A DNA stretch of 64,000 bases from Cryoendolithus antarcticus (lineage: Eukaryota; Ascomycota; Dothideomycetes; Cladosporiales; Cladosporiaceae), in contig NAJO01000065.1 in assembly GCA_002077065.1 (NCBI GenBank), forward strand, positions 98,725 through 162,724, read 5' to 3'. Shown one piece after another: positions 61,101 to 64,000 of the stretch (within the stretch, counting starts at the first letter, position 1; each line of letters opens with the position of its first letter). The notes under the pieces were generated by a model. It saw only the letters and a list, made by a program, of their open reading frames with translations, was not told the origin of the DNA and searched no databases. A program made the position numbers and the translations under genes.

Positions 61101-62605
61101 TCTCGGGTCTCGGCAGTGTCTTTGGACGATCCAATACGAAGAGCAACGTCACGAGCAAGGCCAACAAACTCACCAAGACCCAGCCACGGCCGCCGAGCCC
61201 TGTGCAGCGATATTTCCCCACTCAAACAGCGTACCCGCCACGTGCCACGCGGGACTACGATGCCTATGAAGCGCAGCAGATGAAGCAGTATACGCGTCCT
61301 GCTGCAGTACCTGGGTATCAGCGGCCGCCGCAACCACAGTACGAGGAACCGTATATGAGCTCGCCTTATGCGCAGAAGCAGCCTTCTGTGCCGATCTCCG
61401 GCAACAGTGCGCAGCCTAGGAGAAGTTTCACTGAACCAGCTGCGCCGTATGAGTGGTATGGTCCGCAGCAGCAGAACTTTGGGAATCATGCGCAGGCGCC
61501 TATTGCTGCAGACAGTATTTCACCTCAGCCGATCAGACAGCTACACAGCGCTCAACAGCAGCCTCAGTCTCGCCCGGCTCAGCAGCAGCACCGGGCCCCG
61601 TCACCTCAACGGCCCTACCGATCGCCTCCGCCTCAGCAGCAATATTCATCGCCTTCACCTCAGCAATCGTCACAGCCCTTGCAGCGCGATGTGCCAGCCC
61701 AGCAGGGTACGCAGAATATGCCACCAATCCGGCGTTCGTACGACCAGAGCCAGTACCCTTCACTCAATGGCATTCCGATGATCACAAGAGACGCACCGGC
61801 GACTCGCGAAGGACCCGAGCCGCGTCGGGCAACGTACGGAAGTGGCAGCTCATATGCGAATGACAGCTTCCCACAGACGCAGGGCAGACAGGAGCTCACT
61901 GCACAGCCAGCTCCGGAGCCACGCCGGACTACCTACGGTAACGACAACTTTCCGCAAGCACCAGGCAGACAAGACTATCAGACGCAGTATTGGCAGCAGC
62001 GGCAGCCGGCCGATCAGCGATATGTGTCACCTCCTCCTGTCTCAGCTTTGAGTGGTGAACAATCAAGATGGCAGATGTCGCCAGTGTCAGCAACCTCGGG
62101 AGGTGAACAAGAGCGCTGGTCGAGTGCTCCTCAACACAGCATTGGCAATGGTCCGCGCGCAGTCTCGTGGGGACCGCGGCCACTTGAAACCGGTCCTCGC
62201 CAGTTCAATGGACCTCCCCCGGCTGCATTGGGTGCAAGCCGTTCACCTCCACCCAGGGATCCAAGAGGATCAGGACAGTACGAGCACAATGGCGTCGGCA
62301 GACCCCCGTACGATAGCCAAGAGCTTCGAGAAAGGAACGCCCATCCATCTCCGCCACCTGACGAGCAAGCAATGAGGCCGCCAGAGAGTCGATACTCGCA
62401 GCCTGTACCACAGCAGGCTGGGCGCGCGCAGCGGTACGTTCATGTATACCACGAGGAGCGGCCGATGACGTATCAACGAGGATCATCCGAATACACTGGC
62501 AGGCGAGATGATGCTGGTGTCAGCGAGGAGCAATTGATGAATATGAGAGGTGCCAGCTATCCGGGGCAAGAGTGGCGGCCGGATCTACAGGGTAGTGTGC
62601 GTTAA
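58139..62605 (+). CDS. Very large low-complexity protein
   Basis: A single-exon protein of 1488 residues from the first ATG, at 58139 (MPVPEMPTPMLDV). I do not recognise it. Arg/Ser-rich stretches occur near residues 235-265 (ERLRAASRSASRSATWSRPG) and 300-330 (RRSEERSRSRSREQSRSRR). A twin motif ELYDVTP recurs about residues 510-545. After about residue 920 there is a basic segment with SGIWNSVRRNTSDYS and PKKKRFSGLGSVFGRS, resembling phosphorylatable lipid- or cortex-binding boxes. The last 450 residues are Gln/Pro/Tyr-rich and include near-duplicate pieces PEPRRATYGSGSSYANDSFP and PEPRRTTYGNDNFPQ. Composition resembles fungal cell-polarity or actin-patch scaffolds, but that is only an impression. 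An upstream exon is possible. Confidence 0.75.
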   Translation: MPVPEMPTPMLDVRNDYEKKEPGNRASSGVSVWDGTRGINATQGTVEPQDKIVGEHDIDASANGGEVLPIPATQLQHESLEESSPTPPAAIVEDSTVLQRPSRPEQSTSATSRGAAFSTTEPVEALVQAQQPTMHSRVPPSISAEAGRADLLALDSTAPAAASADDDIHGTDLTHTNEPVRESARSPPLTLYNRKSEHDFAQETHPVAVAASASPTTPSPSSPTAEQPRRSILERLRAASRSASRSATWSRPGSLVIDTSTPTQSSSRNPSRPNSTVLGKKPDLIPSADDSIPTVPNELRRRSEERSRSRSREQSRSRRASMRGSEVWAQSREQLPAMPTTPSNRRREAWEDDEGISGAMPGVPERGERLGILPSPTTLNESPEKVRRGSGMGAAHRDLQGMGALDGESMLHTNKMQAIPPKSLEAPMQQIMQPSASPVGQEAFDAGKVAHSPDAIAAPAIRPTQERAFSARDFLPSQQRNRQSRPASPSGSPMREAPSHAPVAEDELYDVTPTVHEPATHVPAEADELYDVTPTGSRGLVGDRDRFFSAEDLRGDRTQQAFIGPHQVADPLQNQQMAASEQDLEEQATDLVSPLPGYAAPRTFAGAADNYSLVSAQSEHYHDAYEERVGRAASHRSSVSSITQPSLLAAPQALGRSQENASTSTLHAGPEIATPTPITHNEPILGAASVPPYEALERAHSPDVQPVAALNLPRQRLIPDSQQGQLDDRPMSFLPLGTDDTGAPLQETLTRGEADGASTPVQRLSPEGRNVTAGIIPTEPPRSVEHFAQSPPPQTLGPRDGTTMNSDTSPQQLYRDGEDFTQLLPAQPFGPREHMTTTAPMQPSVYRPSVSRTPSGYDRLRMPQARQDAPTVPTRDDSPPKRLSYHRGPPDSTIAGIPPPSQLHENYDGLIDPQVDNMAAELARNERPQQQEKRRSGIWNSVRRNTSDYSRESSLIALSPEPTRSKTVSKQRASSTPLESSEPKKKRFSGLGSVFGRSNTKSNVTSKANKLTKTQPRPPSPVQRYFPTQTAYPPRATRDYDAYEAQQMKQYTRPAAVPGYQRPPQPQYEEPYMSSPYAQKQPSVPISGNSAQPRRSFTEPAAPYEWYGPQQQNFGNHAQAPIAADSISPQPIRQLHSAQQQPQSRPAQQQHRAPSPQRPYRSPPPQQQYSSPSPQQSSQPLQRDVPAQQGTQNMPPIRRSYDQSQYPSLNGIPMITRDAPATREGPEPRRATYGSGSSYANDSFPQTQGRQELTAQPAPEPRRTTYGNDNFPQAPGRQDYQTQYWQQRQPADQRYVSPPPVSALSGEQSRWQMSPVSATSGGEQERWSSAPQHSIGNGPRAVSWGPRPLETGPRQFNGPPPAALGASRSPPPRDPRGSGQYEHNGVGRPPYDSQELRERNAHPSPPPDEQAMRPPESRYSQPVPQQAGRAQRYVHVYHEERPMTYQRGSSEYTGRRDDAGVSEEQLMNMRGASYPGQEWRPDLQGSVR

Positions 62606-62910
62606 TTGAGTAGGTCTGTGTCAGGACACATCTCAGGCCCTGCTCGACATAATGACCGGGCAGCCCAGCTTCGACGCGAATGCGAAGCTAGCTCAATTAT
62701 GAATGAAAACAGCTTGACCAAATTCGTCCACTGGTAAAGCTTCTCCACAGTGCGACCAAGAACTGTATCTAGACACCGCGTCAGATATCTGCATTGTATG
62801 ACTCAGTCGTATATACGGCTGAGACCAATACTGACTTGGCAAGTAAATAGTCTCCATATGTGAGTCGCGTGGTAGAAAAAATGACACGCCTTCTTACTCT
62901 CAAGCCCACC
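62606..62910. other. Intergenic/promoter, 305 bp
   Basis: Between the giant protein gene and the dehalogenase gene. In-frame ATG 62881 and upstream sense codons back to 62860 are weaker alternatives for the dehalogenase start. No other feature. Confidence 0.5.
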
Positions 62911-63825
62911 ATGGCATCGACAGACACAAGTATCTCGTCCTGCTTTCCCTTCACGCTGAAGCATGTTGCTGTCCTCGACTCGCACATCGCATACATCGAC
63001 ACGGAGGCCAGTCACAACGCAGCGATCACAGCCATTCTCCTCCACGGCAATCCGACATCTTCATACATCTGGCGCAACATCATCCCGCATGTCAGTCCCG
63101 TCGTACGATGCATTGCACCCGATTTGATCGGCATGGGCAAGTCTGGCAAGCCCATTATCACCTACCGCTTTGTCGACCACGCCCGCTACCTTGACGCGTT
63201 CCTCGATGCCGTTAACCCGAATGGTCCGGTCGTGATAGTTGCGCAAGACTGGGGCTCAGCTTTAGGCTTGCATTGGGCTTTCCGACATCAGGATCGCATC
63301 GCTGGGCTTGCACTCATGGAGTTCATCCGACCTTTCTCGACTTGGGATGATGCTGGAGGTGTACAGGCGCAGGAGGTGTTCAAGCGGTTCCGGGACCCGG
63401 TCGTTGGGAGGAAGCTAATTATGGAGGATGATGTCTTCGTGAAGGTACTACTGCCTGGTGGTGTGGTGCGAGGGCTGACTGGCGAGGAGCAAGGGTACTA
63501 TTCGTCGCCATTCCCTACTGTTGCATTGCGGGAGCCGGTCTGGAGGTGGCCAAACGAGATCCCAATTGAGGGTCATCCGAAGGATGTGTTCGAGATTGCG
63601 GTGAAGTACCACGACTGGCTGCTAGAGACTGACAAGCCAAAGCTGCTTTTCTGGGCAACTCCTGGAGCGTTCATCAATCCGGAGAAGGCGAGGGAGTATG
63701 CCATGAAGCTAAAAAACGTCACCATGGTCGACCTTGGCGAAGGAAGACATTATCTACAGGAGGACCACCCGCATGAGATTGGACATGCGACTGCCGAGTT
63801 CATTCGAGAGTTGCTGCATCAGTAG
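62911..63825 (+). CDS. Haloalkane dehalogenase (DhaA/LinB-type alpha/beta hydrolase)
   Basis: An intronless protein of 304 residues from the ATG at 62911 (context CCCACCATGG); in-frame ATG 62881 would add 10 residues. Every key residue of haloalkane dehalogenase subfamily II is in place. The oxyanion/halide Asn is N47 (LLHGNPTSSYIWRN), the nucleophile D113 with halide-binding W114 (QDWGSALGLHWAF), the acid E137 (LALMEFIRPFSTWDD) and the base H280 (GEGRHYLQEDHPHEIG). Further conserved blocks are DLIGMGKSGKP, REPVWRWPNEIPIEG and KLLFWATPGAFI. The family hydrolyses carbon-halogen bonds to alcohol, halide and proton; natural substrates are usually unknown. The best-known members are bacterial, so transfer from bacteria is a reasonable inference. 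It is the last gene before the telomere, its stop only 55 bases from the repeats. Confidence 0.93.
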   Translation: MASTDTSISSCFPFTLKHVAVLDSHIAYIDTEASHNAAITAILLHGNPTSSYIWRNIIPHVSPVVRCIAPDLIGMGKSGKPIITYRFVDHARYLDAFLDAVNPNGPVVIVAQDWGSALGLHWAFRHQDRIAGLALMEFIRPFSTWDDAGGVQAQEVFKRFRDPVVGRKLIMEDDVFVKVLLPGGVVRGLTGEEQGYYSSPFPTVALREPVWRWPNEIPIEGHPKDVFEIAVKYHDWLLETDKPKLLFWATPGAFINPEKAREYAMKLKNVTMVDLGEGRHYLQEDHPHEIGHATAEFIRELLHQ

Positions 63826-63880
63826 GCAAGCTCTTGCACCCATTTACGTACCGCGACTTCCTCAACATAATGTCAAGCGC
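63826..63880. other. 55-bp junction between last gene and telomere
   Basis: Unique sequence with no subtelomeric repeat, helicase gene or degenerate telomere units. The 3' end of the dehalogenase mRNA would have to form here or inside the telomere. Confidence 0.8.
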
Positions 63881-64000
63881 AGGGTTAGGGTTAGGGTTAG
63901 GGTTAGGGTTAGGGTTAGGGTTAGGGTTAGGGTTAGGGTTAGGGTTAGGGTTAGGGTTAGGGTTAGGGTTAGGGTTAGGGTTAGGGTTAGGGTTAGGGTT
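63881..64000 (+). repeat. Telomere, perfect TTAGGG array
   Basis: The array starts AGGG, continues with 19 complete TTAGGG units and ends TT at the last base, with no variant unit. G-rich strand orientation marks the right-hand chromosome end. Confidence 0.99.

Overview
This window is the gene-dense right end of a chromosome of a filamentous ascomycete. Exactly 120 bases of perfect TTAGGG repeat close the sequence (63881-64000), with the G-rich strand running outward as at a true chromosome end. Many genes carry short introns of about 45-70 bases. The gene set (ATG29, class III GH18 chitinase, CE1 esterase with a cellulose-binding module, NACHT and HET proteins, DCAF11, SED5) is that of Pezizomycotina. 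The style suggests Dothideomycetes, but that is inference. I saw no transposon, rRNA, tRNA or CRISPR array.

Layout. 0.8-3.5 kb: three tandem BTB/POZ paralogs sharing one exon design; the middle copy is intact and the outer two are broken. 3.6-12.7 kb: an Asp/Glu-hydantoin-type racemase, a secreted lactonase-type beta-propeller protein, a large hypothetical protein, an M20 amidohydrolase and a Gemin2-like protein. 13.4-18.6 kb: a programmed-cell-death-type locus. A broken HeLo-like effector gene and a STAND gene (membrane segment, RHIM-like motif, NACHT, HET) are divergently transcribed, and both encode the residues QIGIF: at the very C-terminus of the effector and just before the NACHT domain of the receptor. 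18.65-20.6 kb: ATG29 with a decayed partial duplicate of its own 3' end. 20.9-23.1 kb: divergent RPL21 and RPS9. 23.5-26.7 kb: an SMP-domain (Nvj2/TEX2-like) lipid-transfer protein.

27.5-34.7 kb is a block of three secreted carbohydrate-active enzymes: GH18 chitinase with CBM20, CE1 esterase with CBM1, and GH31 alpha-glucosidase with a CBM20-like module inserted inside the catalytic domain. 35.6-53 kb holds mainly core genes: REV3, phosphoserine phosphatase, Sec61 gamma, DCAF11-like WD40, a cytochrome b2-like enzyme, an SDR with Phe at the catalytic Tyr, a kappa-class GST/HCCA isomerase with a probable GC-AG intron, a small hypothetical gene and the syntaxin SED5. 53-62.6 kb encodes two very large low-complexity proteins, one with four tandem repeats of about 52 residues. 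The last gene, 55 bp from the telomere, is an intronless haloalkane dehalogenase closely resembling bacterial DhaA/LinB-type enzymes.

The most notable system is the 13.4-18.6 kb pair. In fungal amyloid signalling, a receptor with an N-terminal amyloid motif templates a neighbouring HeLo-like effector that carries the same motif at its C-terminus. Here the gene pair, their orientation and the shared motif are all visible, but the effector and the receptor's C-terminal part carry disabling lesions, so this strain may hold an inactivated allele.
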